From CAVWUA01 sp963758025 (GTDB taxonomy: Bacteria; Planctomycetota; Planctomycetia; Isosphaerales; Isosphaeraceae): a stretch of 64,000 nucleotides of DNA. This document shows, one piece after another, positions 26,366-36,173 of this stretch (positions are counted from its first letter, which is position 1; each line of letters starts with the position of its first letter). The notes below the pieces were generated by a model. That model saw only the letters and a program-made list of their open reading frames with translations, had not been told where the DNA came from and did not search any database. Location: positions 930,001 through 994,000 of the forward strand of contig CAVWUA010000006.1 of NCBI GenBank assembly GCA_963758025.1, written 5' to 3'. A program made the translations under genes and the position numbers.

Positions 26366-26744
26366 ATGGCGAAACGGTTGTATGTGGGGAACCTGTCCTA
26401 TTCGGTCACTTCGGACGATCTTCAGGAATTGTTCGAACAATTCGGTGAGGTCCGTTCGGCCCAGGTCTTGAACGACCGCGAGACAGGCCGGAGCCGGGGC
26501 TTCGGCTTCGTGGAAATGGAACGCGACGAGGAAGCCGACGCGGCGATTGAAAATCTCGACGGCCGCGACCACGACGGTCGCCGCTTGACGGTCAACGAAG
26601 CCCGTCCCCGCACGCCGGGCGGCGGCGGTGGCTGGCTACGGCGGCGGTGGTGGCGGCTATGGCGGTGGTGGAGGCGGTCGCGGCGGCTACGGCGGCGGCG
26701 GCGATTATGGCGGTGGTGGTGGCTACGGCGGCGGGAATTATTGA
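26366..26744 (+). CDS. Glycine-rich single-RRM RNA-binding protein, one frame break
   Basis: Cold-shock-type RNA-binding protein like cyanobacterial Rbp. RNP2 is RLYVGNLSY (residue 4), RNP1 is RSRGFGFVEM (about residue 43), completing one RRM of about 80 residues. Near 26631 an extra base moves the Gly-rich tail into the next frame, where it reads GYGGGGGGYGG...GGNY and stops at TGA 26742-26744. The unshifted frame gives an Arg/Trp-rich tail that does not suit the family. Length about 125 residues, normal for the type. Confidence 0.9.
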
Positions 26745-26895
26745 GCCTCCCCCCGCGACAAACGCCGACCTCCGCGCTACAATTCCGACGGAGAACGGTT
26801 GGGAGGCCCTGGACCTCACCAGCCCAGGGCCTCATCCCACGCCACGTCACGCAACGGGATCAGCCCGACCGGATGACTCCCGAGGAGGTGCCCCT

Positions 26896-27162
26896 TTGGC
26901 CGAACCCGCGATCTCGGATGAGGCCCGCCAGGCGTTCCTGGAACGGATCGAGGCGGTGCTCGAGGAACACGTCCGCCCGACTCTCTGCGAGGATGGCGGA
27001 CAGGTCGAACTCGTCGGTATCGACGAGGACCGGATCGTGCAGGTCCGCCTGCTCGGCGCCTGCCAGGGGTGCGCTTCCTCGCTTTACACCCTGACGATGG
27101 GGATCGAGTCGGTCGTGAAGGCCCACATCCCCGAGATCCGCTTCCTCGAAGCCGTCCCCTGA
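26896..27162 (+). CDS. NifU C-terminal-domain Fe-S scaffold protein
   Basis: 88 residues forming one NifU domain: LERIEAVLEEHVRPTLCEDGG, VQVRLLGACQGCASS with the CxxC that binds a transferable 4Fe-4S cluster, and TLTMGIESVVKAHIPEI. Cytoplasmic iron-sulfur carrier. GGAGG at 26884 is 7 nt before TTG 26896, which decides the start; the frame extends upstream across the RRM gene. The next gene is hemW, itself an Fe-S protein, 14 bp on. Confidence 0.9.
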   Translation: MAEPAISDEARQAFLERIEAVLEEHVRPTLCEDGGQVELVGIDEDRIVQVRLLGACQGCASSLYTLTMGIESVVKAHIPEIRFLEAVP

Positions 27163-27176
27163 CCCCTCGGCCCGCG

Positions 27177-28335
27177 ATGCCCGCCATGACTGTCGCCGCA
27201 GCCCCGCCCTGGGTCTGGCCCCGGGCGGCGTACGTTCACGTTCCGTTCTGCGCGCACAAGTGCGGTTATTGCGATTTCGCCTCCCTGGCCGGCGCGGACC
27301 ACCAGGCCGACCGCTACCTCGACGCCCTGGAGCGCGAGATGGCGCGGCTCGGGTCGCCGCAGCCCGTCGAGACGATCTTCATCGGCGGCGGGACCCCCAC
27401 CCGCCTGACCGCATCACAACTGGAACGCCTGCTCGACCAGGTCCGCCGCTGGTTCCCGCTGGAACCGGGCGGCGAGTGGACCGTCGAGGCGAACCCCGGC
27501 ACGCTCGACGCCGAGAAGGCCGACGTGCTGGCCTCCGGCGGCGTCAACCGCGTGAGCCTCGGCGCCAGTCGTTCCGCCCGGCGTCGCTGGCGGTCCTCGA
27601 ACGCAACCACGACCCCGAGGACGTCCCCGCGCCCTGGACCTGATCCGCCCGAGGTTCGCTCGCTGGTCGTTCGACCTGATCTTCGGCGTCCCCGGCTCGA
27701 CCCTGGCCGACTGGCAGGCCGACCTGGAAACCGCCCTGGCGCTCGGCCCGTCGCACCTCTCCTGCTACGGTCTCGTCTACGAGAAGGGCACGGCGCTCTG
27801 GAAGCCTGGAACGCCGGGCAGGTCCAATCGCTCGACGAGGAGGTCGAGCGGGCCATGTACGCCCACACGATCGACCGCCTTGCCGACGCCGGGCTGGCCA
27901 TGTACGAGATCTCCAACTTCGCCCGGCCCGGCCACGAGTCGCGGCACAACCTCGTGTACTGGGCCAACGACGCGTATTTTGGCGTCGGCCTGGGGGCCGC
28001 CCGCTACGTCGAGGGCACCCGCGCGAGCAACACCCGCGACCTCCTCGCCTACCTGAAGCGGATCGAAGCCGGGGACGACCCGACCGGCCCGACCGAGACG
28101 CCTCGACGCCGAAGCGCGTGCCCGGGAAACGGCCGTCCTGATGCTCCGCCGCACCGTGCGGGGCCTCGACCGCGCGGACTTCCACCGACGCACCGGCTTC
28201 GACCTCGACGCGCTGCTCGGCGCGGCCCTCGCACGCCACCGCGCCGCCGGCCTCCTCGACGACGACGGCCACCGCCTCCGCTTCACCCGCGAAGGCCTCT
28301 TCCTCGCCGACTCGGTCCTCTGCGACTTGCTCTGA
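27177..28335 (+). pseudogene. hemW: HemW-like radical SAM protein (oxygen-independent coproporphyrinogen oxidase family), four frame breaks
   Basis: The N-terminus has YVHVPFCAHKCGYCDF (CxxxCxxC for the SAM 4Fe-4S cluster; HemW has a fourth Cys nearby), IFIGGGTPTRL and WTVEANPGTL. Breaks near 27570, 27631, 27802 and 28104 alternate frames. Restored segments are QSFRPASLAVLERNHDP, FDLIFGVPGSTLADWQADL, LADAGLAMYEISNFARPGHES and LMLRRTVRGLDRADF, ending at 28335. HemW is a heme chaperone rather than a true oxidase. Restored length is about 385 residues, normal. No stops other than those caused by the shifts. Confidence 0.88.
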
Positions 28336-28834
28336 TCGGCCTCCCCGCCCTTGGCTTCGCTCGGCGCAATCATTCCCGCCTGCCTCCTCACTTCGCCTGA
28401 TTATTCCCACTTTTTGCACAATCCCGCTTTCTGGGCACCCCTGGCGCATTCGATCAAAACGTCATATTTGCCAGATCCCCGAAACTCTCCAAATTCTCAA
28501 GCCAACCTAAACTCCCACCCGCGCCTCCACCGATAACCAGAGAGGATCGTGAACCGGGACGCCGGGTGAAGGCGGGTCGGGGGCTGGTCGCCGGCGCGAG
28601 GGCCGGAGGATTGGCGAGAGTCCGGCTCCGAGCGTTCCAGGCGAAGGCGTTGCGGGTTGCCCGGTCGTGGCGGCTCGCGGGGCTTGGTCGGCGGCCGTTG
28701 AGGGGCCCCGCCCGGAATCGGTTCACGACGCGAGGGCCGGGGACGCCTGCCGGGCGGACCGCTTCGCGTGGCCTGGGATGTCAGGCCCCTTTGGATGACC
28801 CCCCACTCGTGAGACCGACCCGACGAGGACCCGC
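28336..28834. other. Intergenic region upstream of the sigma factor, no gene seen
   Basis: About 500 bp. 28390-28520 is relatively AT-rich and probably holds the promoter. 28570-28790 is very GC-rich with several self-complementary runs. No RNase P, tmRNA or SRP signature was found, and the short ORFs look like background. Confidence 0.5.
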
Positions 28835-29671
28835 ATGGCTCGAATACGACGACACCGCCGAGACACGGTCCAGAGTCCCCTGGAGACCTATCTCCGGGAG
28901 ATCAACGAGGTGGCCCTGCTGACGGCTGACGATGAAAAGATGCTCGCGCACCGCATCGCCCAGGGCGATGCCGCGGCGCGGGACCGGATGGTGCGGGCGA
29001 ACCTCCGGCTCGTCGTCAATATCGCGCGGGGCTACGTTGGCAAGGGGCTGTCGCTGCAAGACCTGATCGAGGAGGGGAATCTGGGTCTGCTTCGCGCCGT
29101 CGAGGGGTTTGACCCCACGGTCGGGACGCGCTTCAGCACCTACGCCAGTTACTGGATCAAGCAATCGATCAAGCGGGCCCTGGTCAACACGGCCAAGCCG
29201 ATCCGCATTCCCGCGTATATGATGGAATTGCTCTGTAAATGGCGACGCGCCGCCGCCGATCTGCAGGACACGTTGGGGCGCCCGCCGACGGTCGAGGAGA
29301 TCGCCAAATCGCTCGACCTACCGAAGAAGAAGCTCGCGATCGTCAAGAAGGCGATCAAGGTCTATAACCTCGTGCCGCAAAGCGACCAGCCGGAGAACGG
29401 CTGGAGCCTTGGTGAGATGCTCATGGATGAGCGCACGCGAGCGCCGGACGTCGAGATGGTCGAGGCCGATAACCTGAAGCTCGTCATGCACCGGCTCGAC
29501 GAGATGGACAAGCGCGAGGCCACGGTCCTGCGGATGCGGTTCGGCCTGAACGACAGTCCGCCGAAGACCCTGAAGGAGATCGGCGAGTCGCTCGGCCTGA
29601 CCCGCGAGCGCGTCCGCCAGATCGAGAACGAGGCCCTCGGGAAGCTCTCGGCCACGTTCATGGCGGATTGA
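28835..29671 (+). CDS. RNA polymerase sigma-70 family factor (RpoD-like, group 2)
   Basis: 278 residues. Region 1.2: DTVQSPLETYLREINEVALLT. Region 2: RDRMVRANLRLVVNIARGYV, LQDLIEEGNLGLLRAVEGFD and FSTYASYWIKQSIKRAL. Region 3: DLQDTLGRPPTVEEIAKSL. Region 4: EATVLRMRFGLND with a helix-turn-helix, LKEIGESLGLTRERVRQIE. It lacks region 1.1, so it is an alternative or group-2 factor. GAGGA precedes ATG 28835. A strong bidirectional terminator follows. Confidence 0.95.
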   Translation: MARIRRHRRDTVQSPLETYLREINEVALLTADDEKMLAHRIAQGDAAARDRMVRANLRLVVNIARGYVGKGLSLQDLIEEGNLGLLRAVEGFDPTVGTRFSTYASYWIKQSIKRALVNTAKPIRIPAYMMELLCKWRRAAADLQDTLGRPPTVEEIAKSLDLPKKKLAIVKKAIKVYNLVPQSDQPENGWSLGEMLMDERTRAPDVEMVEADNLKLVMHRLDEMDKREATVLRMRFGLNDSPPKTLKEIGESLGLTRERVRQIENEALGKLSATFMAD

Positions 29672-29702
29672 GCCGGGATGGTCGATGGCGGCCCGTCACC
29701 AT

Positions 29703-29759
29703 CAAAACCCAACCGCCGGTCGCGCTCTTCATCGAGGAGCGGTCGGCGGTTGGGTTTTG
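29703..29759. terminator. Bidirectional intrinsic terminator
   Basis: CAAAACCCAACCGCC (29703-29717) and GGCGGTTGGGTTTTG (29745-29759) are a perfect 15-bp inverted repeat with A and T runs at the ends. It separates the sigma-factor gene from the convergent PEP-CTERM gene. Confidence 0.9.
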
Positions 29760-29789
29760 GTGGTTCCGCGCGATCCGGATTCCCGGAAC

Positions 29790-30509
29790 TCAGGCGTTGG
29801 CCGCGGCGCGAAGCCGGGAGAGCCGCCGACGCTGCACGAGTCCGAGGCTGCCGGCCAGCAGGAGCAGGAGCGGGGCCGGCTCGGGGACCGGGACGGCCGA
29901 CGTCACGGCATAGAGATAGCTGTGCGTCAGCGCTCCGGTGAAGTCCTGGTTGAACCGGCCGTCGAAGGTGCTTTCCAGTTCCGGGCGGAAGTGGAAGTAC
30001 CCCTTCGAGCCGAAGAAGTCGGCCAGGGCGCCTCCGGTGATGTCCAGGTTCAGGTCGAACAGGTCGGTGCCACTGATGCCAACCGGGTCGAGGTCCTGCG
30101 AGCCGAAGGCCGTGGGCGTCGCCGCCAGGAGCAGTCCGCTGTACGACTTCCCGCCGAAGGAGACGGAGCCGTACAGCTCGTACTTGTTCCCCGGATCGTC
30201 GGCGATCAGATGGCCGTTCTGGTCCAGGGCGATACTGAGAAATTGCTCGCGGACACCGCCGGCCGATTCCTCGACGTCGAACCGCTGATTGGGGTCGATG
30301 GCGAGCGCGTACGGCGTGTTCGTGACCGAGAGGATTCCAGTCTGCGTCCGCGGCGTGTATGTGTAGTTGAGTTTCCCGCTCATGCCGGCTCCGACGTTGG
30401 GATAGACCAGCGCGGGGGAATTTTGAATCAGGGAGGCCTGAGCCTGGAATACAGGTCCGGTCAACAGCGCCAGGCCGGCCAGGAGGGCAAAGTGGACTGT
30501 CCGACGCAT
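29790..30509 (-). CDS. PEP-CTERM-sorted exported protein 1
   Basis: 239 residues. Signal peptide RTVHFALLAGLALLTGPVFQA. The C-terminus has the sorting signal VPEPAPLLLLLAGSLGLVQ followed by RRRLSRLR: a PEP-type motif, a membrane helix and basic residues, recognised by an exosortase encoded elsewhere. The mature region is predicted all-beta and aligns with the next gene (YPNVGAGMSGKLNYTYTPRTQTG, TNTPYALA, FGSQDLDPVGI). GGAGAACCC directly before ATG 30509 sets the start. Role probably envelope or exopolymer associated. Confidence 0.88.
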   Translation of the reverse strand: MRRTVHFALLAGLALLTGPVFQAQASLIQNSPALVYPNVGAGMSGKLNYTYTPRTQTGILSVTNTPYALAIDPNQRFDVEESAGGVREQFLSIALDQNGHLIADDPGNKYELYGSVSFGGKSYSGLLLAATPTAFGSQDLDPVGISGTDLFDLNLDITGGALADFFGSKGYFHFRPELESTFDGRFNQDFTGALTHSYLYAVTSAVPVPEPAPLLLLLAGSLGLVQRRRLSRLRAAANA

Positions 30510-30731
30510 GGGTTCTCCTTGGGCCCATCCACATGTTCGATGACCCGGGTCGATCCCCCGTTTTCGCGCCTCGAATCGGGACGCGGACGATGAACCGGGT
30601 GGTGAGTGATCGTCGTTCCGGCTGGGTGCTTGGTCGCGAATGGGGGACAGACAGGGCCGGCGGTCCGGGGCCTTTCCGCGCGGGAGAGGACCGCCGGACG
30701 ACCGGCCGTTGTGTGGATCCGAAACCATTGG

Positions 30732-31454
30732 TTAGCGGGCCGCCCGCATCCGTCGGCGGTGCATCAGGCCAACGCCGCTACCGGCCAGGAGGACGAGCAG
30801 GGTCGTCGGCTCGGGGACCGGGAACGGCTGCGGCGAGTTATAGCTGCGGGTGTTGCTGGTGGCCTTCGCCGCCGAGAAGTCCTGGTCGAACTTGCCGACG
30901 AACGTGCTCTGAAGCTCCGGCGTGAGCCGCATGTACGCCTCATCGCCGAAGAACTGCGAGAGCAGACCGCCGGTGATCTTGATGTCCAGGTCGAAGGCGT
31001 CGGAGCCTTCGATTCCGACGGCGCCGAGGTCCTGCGAGCCGAACTTCGTCGGCGTGCCCGTCAGCAGCTCGCCGCTGTAGGTCTGACCGTCGGCGACGAC
31101 CGTGCCGTAGAGGGCGTAGGTGTTGCTGGAGCCGGCCATCAGATTGCCGTTCTTGTCGAGCGTGACGTTGATGATCTGCTGGCGGATGCCGTCGGAGTCT
31201 GGCGTGATGGCGTACTCCTGCGCGGCGGTCGAACCGCCGGCGATCAGGTACGGCGTGTTGGTCATGTGGAAGTTGCCGGTCTGGGTCGAAGCATTGTAGG
31301 CATAACTGACGACCCCGTTGATGTCCGCGGCGATGTCGGGATAGGCCCGACCGGCCGACGGACGGATCAAGGCAGCCGAGGCGCTCTGGCCGACCAGCGG
31401 CAGGACGCTCAGGGCCAACCCGGCGAGGACGGCGAAGCGACGCATCCGGTGCAT
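30732..31454 (-). CDS. PEP-CTERM-sorted exported protein 2 (paralogue)
   Basis: 240 residues. Signal peptide RRFAVLAGLALSVLPLVG, cleavage near SASA-A. The C-terminus VPEPTTLLVLLAGSGVGLMH then RRRMRAAR is a full PEP-CTERM signal. Shared blocks with protein 1: YPDIAADINGVVSYAYNAST, TNTPYLIAGG, FGSQDLGAVGIEGSDAFDLD and LTPELQSTFVGKFDQDF. AAGGAGTT upstream of ATG 31454. Same strand as protein 1 with a 222-bp gap, so a tandem duplicate with its own expression signals possible. Confidence 0.88.
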   Translation of the reverse strand: MHRMRRFAVLAGLALSVLPLVGQSASAALIRPSAGRAYPDIAADINGVVSYAYNASTQTGNFHMTNTPYLIAGGSTAAQEYAITPDSDGIRQQIINVTLDKNGNLMAGSSNTYALYGTVVADGQTYSGELLTGTPTKFGSQDLGAVGIEGSDAFDLDIKITGGLLSQFFGDEAYMRLTPELQSTFVGKFDQDFSAAKATSNTRSYNSPQPFPVPEPTTLLVLLAGSGVGLMHRRRMRAAR

Positions 31455-32040
31455 GGGAACTCCTTGAAGCCGGCCGTGTTCGATGCTCTGGGGTAACCCC
31501 AAGCCCTTTGGCTCCGTTGCCAGGGCATTCTGAGGTGCGCTCGAACGCGGCGGGGCGACTTCTCCTGACGACACGTGCGGGACTTGACCTCGGGCTGATA
31601 CCGCCCTGTGGTTCAACCTATCCGGGCGAGGCCAAAGTCCGGCTGGAAACATTCAGTTCGGGACAAAACATCGGTTCGGAACCCTCCGGCGGGGAGGGAA
31701 CACGACGCGACGAGGCGACTCGGGGCGTCGATCCTCGGCGGAACGGTCGTCAACTCAGGGGTGTCGATCGGAGGAGTGTGCCCGGGACCGGGCGAGGATC
31801 TCATCCGGAATCCATTCCGAGGTCAAGACGAACTCCCTTTCGTCGGGGTTTTCCGAGGTCCTCGTCGTTTCGAGATCACCTCGGCCTTTGGGCCCGCCCG
31901 TCCACCATGACGTACTGGACCCGCAGTGGCGGCACTTTTATCCGAAGGCCCCCGAGGCGTCAACACCGAATTCGCTCAAGTTCTCCGTCGTCGCCGAACG
32001 ACCCTTCGGCTATCCTGGCGCTGAACTTGCTCGGGAATGA
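31455..32040. other. Long intergenic region, no gene seen
   Basis: About 590 bp upstream of the second PEP-CTERM gene and before a dispersed repeat. No ORF has plausible composition or a ribosome site. No hairpin of note was found by eye. Confidence 0.5.
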
Positions 32041-32203
32041 GTTTCTCGCAACGAAGCATGGAAGAGCCGCCCGCAAAGCCGCATAAGGAAGAATCAAGAG
32101 GGATTCTCCTCGAACGGTGCGACTCCCTGGAAGATAAAGAGGTGATTTCTTCTCTCTTCTTGGCGTTCTTCCTGGGCGACCTCCGCGCCTTCGCGAGAAA
32201 CTC
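32041..32203. repeat. Dispersed CGCAAAG-type repeat, copy 3
   Basis: GTTTCTCGCAACGAAG at 32041 is inverted as CTTCGCGAGAAAC at 32190-32203, with further AGGAAGAA/TTCTTCCT-like pairing inside. It ends 34 bp before the polX start. Confidence 0.65.
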
Positions 32204-32236
32204 TTCGATCTCAAAAAAAGGGAGGCTCGCGGCTCG

Positions 32237-33977
32237 ATGGACACGGCGAGGATCGCGCGGACGCTGGACGAGATGGGCACGCTGCTGGAGGTCCGCGGCG
32301 AGAACCCGTTCCGCTGCCGGGCCTATCACAACGCCGCGCAGACGCTCAAGGGATTGCCGCGAGGACCTGTCCGAGCATGATCGCCGACGGTACCCTGGCC
32401 GAAGTGCCGGGGATCGGCGAGACGATGTTCGCCAAGATCGTCCGCCTGGCGACGACCGGCGAATTGCCCGAGTACGAGCAAGCTCCGACGCGAGACGCCG
32501 CCCGGCCTGGTCGCCCTCTTGCGCGTGCCGGGTCTCGGGCCGAAGAAGATCAAGGCGCTGCACGACGAGCTGAAGATCGAGAGCCTGGCCGACCTCCGCA
32601 AGGCGGGCGAGGCCGGCAAGATCGCCGCGATCAAGGGCTTCGGCGCGAAGACCGAGGCGAAGATCCTCGAAGGGATCACCTTCATCGAGTCGGTCGGCGA
32701 CCGCATCCTCCAGAGCACCGCTCAGCGGCTGGTCGAGCCGATCGTCGCGGCGGTCCGCGCAGCAGCCGGGGGTCCGATCGGGCCGAGGTCTGCGGCAGCC
32801 TCCGGCGCCGGAAGGAGACGATCGGCGACCTCGATATCCTGTTCACGGCCGACGATCCGAAGGCCGTGCTCGACTGGTTCGTCGCGATGCCCGGTGTCGC
32901 GCAGGTGCTGGCGCACGGCCCGACGAAGGCGAGCGTGCGGCTCGAAGGGGGCGTGCAGTGCGACCTGCGCGGGGTCGAGCCGAGAGCAGTTCCCGTTCGC
33001 CCTGCATTACTTCACCGGGTCGAAGGAGCACAACATCGCCATGCGGCGCCGGGCGATCGCGCGGGGCTGGAAGCTCAGCGAGTACGCCCTGGAAGGCCCC
33101 GACGGGCCGATCCGCTGCAAGATCGGAGGCCGACCTCTTCAAGGCGCTCGGCCTGGCGTACATCCCGCCGGAGCTGCGCGAGGACTGGGGCGAGATCGAG
33201 CTGGCGGAGCAGGGGCCGCTGCCCGAGCTTGTCGACGCGCGGCGACCTGACCGGGACGTTCCACTGCCACACCGACTGGAGCGACGGCGGCAACACTCTG
33301 GAGGAGATGGCCCAGGCCGCGCGCGACGCCGGGCTCGACCTACCTGGGCATCGCCGACCACTCCCGCTCGGCCGGGTATGCCGGGGGGCTGTCGATCGAC
33401 CGCGTCCGCGAGCAGTGGGCGGAGATCGACCGCGCTGAACGAGAAGTTCGGCAACGCCTTCCGGCTGTTCAAGGGGACCGAGTGCGACATCCTGCCCGAC
33501 GGCTCGCTCGACTTCCCCGACGACCTGCTGGCCGGGTTCGATTACGTGGTCGCCAGCGTGCATTCGAGCTTCGGCCTGCCGCGCGAGGCGATGACGGCGC
33601 GGATGTGCAAGGCCGCCGCGCACCCCCTGGTGACGATGCTCGGCCATCCGTCGGGCCGGCTCCTGCTGACCCGCGACAGCTACGCCGTGGACCTCGACGC
33701 CGTGATCGACGCGGCGGCCGAGGCGGGCACGATGATCGAAATCAACGCGAACCCGCACCGCCTGGACCTCGACGCCACGCACGCCCGGCGCGCCCGGGAC
33801 CGGGGCGTGATGCTCGTCATCAACCCCGATGCCCACTCCACGGGCGGCCTGAACGACCTGGATTTCGGCATCGGCCAGGCCCGTCGGGCGGGCCTGCGGC
33901 CCCCGGACGTACTGAACACGCTCCCGCGCGCGGAGATTGAAACACGCTTGCGAGCCCGGCGCCGGGCCGGCTCCTGA
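32237..33977 (+). pseudogene. polX: DNA polymerase/3'-5' exonuclease PolX (X family plus PHP domain), about ten +1 frame breaks
   Basis: Reading across breaks gives the whole PolX order: N-terminal helix-hairpin-helix repeats (RGENPFRCRAYHNAAQTL, LAEVPGIGETM, LLRVPGLGPKKIKAL), nucleotidyltransferase (AEVCGSLRRRKETIGDLDIL with catalytic Asp pair) and PHP domain (GTFHCHTDWSDGGN, YLGIADHS, GTECDILPDGSLDFPD, VASVHSSF, VINPDAHSTGGL). Breaks lie near 32351, 32377, 32484, 32755, 32790, 32983, 33124, 33241, 33340 and 33431, each adding one base. Restored length is about 577 residues, normal. GGAGG precedes ATG 32237. It fills gaps in base-excision repair. Confidence 0.88.
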
Positions 33978-34229
33978 GCGTTCCCGCATTCATTCTGAGG
34001 AGCCGCGCCTTGCTGGAGACGTGGGGGGGTCTATAATTGGGTCCAGGAACGTGTGCATGATCGTACCGCATGATTCAGGCGTTCGGGTGGGGCGGAAAAG
34101 GATTCGGTCCGCGTTTGGCCCGGCCTTTGCCCTCTCGATTCGGGTGACGGGAGCGGTCAATCCGGGCAACCGTCCCGATCTCCCTCGGGCGATCTCATCC
34201 GTCCCTTCCTTCTGGTGAGGAGACCGATC

Positions 34230-34688
34230 ATGGCCCCGCCCCCTTTTGTCGAGGCTGAACGAAAGTATTTCACAGTCGAAGAAGCAAACCGGACCTTGCC
34301 TCTGGTCAAGGTCATCGTGGGTGACATCGTCGAGCAGTTCCGGGTCGTTAACACGCTCCGGCAACGGCTCAGCGCGGTCCGTTCCCTCGGTCGGAAACGC
34401 CAGTCGAGCGATCCCTACGCCGAGGAAGTGGACCAGACCTGCAACGAGATGGAAAGCGCCGAGGCGAAGCTGGCCGAATACGTCGAGGAGTTGACCAAGC
34501 TGGGCGTCGAGCTGAAGGGACCGGACGGTCTCTGCGACTTCTACAGCCTGCGCGACGGCCGCGAGATCTATCTCTGCTGGCGGCTTGGTGAGCCGGAAGT
34601 GTCGCACTGGCACGAGCTGGACGCCGGATTCGCCGGTCGGCAGCCCTTGAAACCCACGCCAACCGCCCGTCCGAAACCACGGTCCTGA
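34230..34688 (+). CDS. DUF2203 family protein
   Basis: 152 residues. The family start YFTVEEANRTLPLVKVIVGDI is followed by a long helical, coiled-coil-like middle. The conserved end is VELKGPDGLCDFYSLRDGREIYLCWRLGE then WHELDAGFAGR. Function unknown. GGTGAGGAGA precedes ATG 34230. Single gene; gaps of about 250 bp lie on each side. Confidence 0.9.
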   Translation: MAPPPFVEAERKYFTVEEANRTLPLVKVIVGDIVEQFRVVNTLRQRLSAVRSLGRKRQSSDPYAEEVDQTCNEMESAEAKLAEYVEELTKLGVELKGPDGLCDFYSLRDGREIYLCWRLGEPEVSHWHELDAGFAGRQPLKPTPTARPKPRS

Positions 34689-34935
34689 GGCGTTCGATCT
34701 GATCGACAGATCTCCCCCCTCTGTCCTTCTCCCGATCGTCATCATCGCACTCATCCTCAACGGCCCGGTCTTTTCCTCGCGAAAAGGCCGGGCCGGCGGA
34801 CGTTTTGGGGTGAGGAAGTTCGATCGGAAATCGATGATGGATGCGGCACGCCACTCTGACCCTGGCACGGCAATTGCCCGGAATGGGTGCTCATCCTGAC
34901 ACTCACTCATCTCCCTCATCTCAAAGGGACGCGCC

Positions 34936-36030
34936 GTGTTCCAGAAGATCGACCTACGCGAGCTGTCCGGCCTGCACGGTCCGGAGCAGGCCTTCGTGTC
35001 GCTGTACGCGTCGGGGCCGGAGGGCCTGACCGCCCTGAATCACCGCGAGCAGGCCATCCGGGCGATGCTGGAGGACAGCCCGCCGGAGGAGGCCGAGCAC
35101 TTCGAGCAGAACATGCGCCTGCTGCGGGAGTCGCTGGAAAAGAAGCCGATCGAGTCGGAGGGCCTCTGCCTGTTCGTCTGCTGGGCCCTGGATGTCGTTC
35201 GTCGCTATGCGCTGCCGGTGGCCGTGCCGAACATCTTGCGCGTCGGTTCCGCTCCGTATCTGCGCCCGCTGGCCGAGTTGCAGGACGAGCGCGAGAATTT
35301 CCTGATCGTCGCGGCCGACAACAAGTCCACGCGGATCATCCACGTGACCTCCGCCGTGCCGAAAACGGGCGAGACGATCCGCGGCGATGTCAAGAACGCG
35401 GTGAAGAAGGGGGGCTGGTCGCAACAGCGTTACGCCCGCCGGCGCGACAAGCAACTGCAACACTACGCGAAGGAGGTCGCCGACGTGCTCGACGATCTTT
35501 GCCGCAAGCAGACGTTCGACCGGATCGTGCTCCTGGGTTCCAAGGAGACGCTCCACGAGATCAAGGAGGAGCTTCCGCAAGCCATCGCCGCGAAGGTCGT
35601 CGGCAGCAAACCCGTGGACCTGCACGCCAGCGACGACACCCTCGTGGATGAGGCCTACGCCCTCTACGTCGAGGAGGAACGGGACTCGGAGGTCCGCCTC
35701 TGGGACCGGATCAAGGCGGCCTACTTCTCGGGTTCCCTCGCCGTCGCCGGGCCGGCCGACGTGCTGGAGGCAGCGCGTGTCGGCCGGGTTGAGATGATGA
35801 TCGTGACCCGCGACGCCAAGCTCGCCGGGGTCGGCTGCCGGGACTGCGAGAATGTCGCCGCCGGAACGCCCGCCAGATGCCCGACCTGCGGCTCCGATTC
35901 CGTCTTCGAGATCGACCTGGTGGATGAGCTGGTCCGCCAGTTGGAGCTGACCAGCGCGGGGGTTGAGTTCACCGACCCGATCCCCGGCCTCACCAAACTG
36001 GGGAACGTCGCGGCCCTTCTGCGGTATTGA
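34936..36030 (+). CDS. Bacterial eRF1-like (baeRF) protein with C-terminal zinc ribbon
   Basis: 364 residues. The middle carries the motif GGWSQQRYARRRDKQLQHY and the following FDRIVLLGSKETLHEIKEEL, as in bacterial archaeo-eukaryotic release-factor-like proteins (Rv2629 type). The C-terminus has a four-Cys zinc ribbon (CRDCENVAAGTPARCPTCGS). These are proposed ribosome-rescue or peptidyl-tRNA-acting proteins; a role here is inferred. AAAGGGA lies 7 nt before GTG 34936, the chosen start. No partner genes in the same operon. Confidence 0.75.
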   Translation: MFQKIDLRELSGLHGPEQAFVSLYASGPEGLTALNHREQAIRAMLEDSPPEEAEHFEQNMRLLRESLEKKPIESEGLCLFVCWALDVVRRYALPVAVPNILRVGSAPYLRPLAELQDERENFLIVAADNKSTRIIHVTSAVPKTGETIRGDVKNAVKKGGWSQQRYARRRDKQLQHYAKEVADVLDDLCRKQTFDRIVLLGSKETLHEIKEELPQAIAAKVVGSKPVDLHASDDTLVDEAYALYVEEERDSEVRLWDRIKAAYFSGSLAVAGPADVLEAARVGRVEMMIVTRDAKLAGVGCRDCENVAAGTPARCPTCGSDSVFEIDLVDELVRQLELTSAGVEFTDPIPGLTKLGNVAALLRY

Positions 36031-36173
36031 GTGAGGCGAAACGCGATCTTCGCGGGCTTTGCGGTGAAACCGCTCCCCAAAAACGCTAAACTGGGGTCCG
36101 TCACCGCTCGCGCTGAGCGGATGGAGTCCGGGTTGAGGGCAAGGCGAACGTGCGGGGCACAGGGCAGGGGATC

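Noticed and set aside
28336..28834. Possible structured RNA (RNase P, tmRNA or SRP) in the GC-rich gap before the sigma gene
   Set aside because: None of the conserved cores of those RNAs was found, and the pairing seen is what high GC gives by chance.
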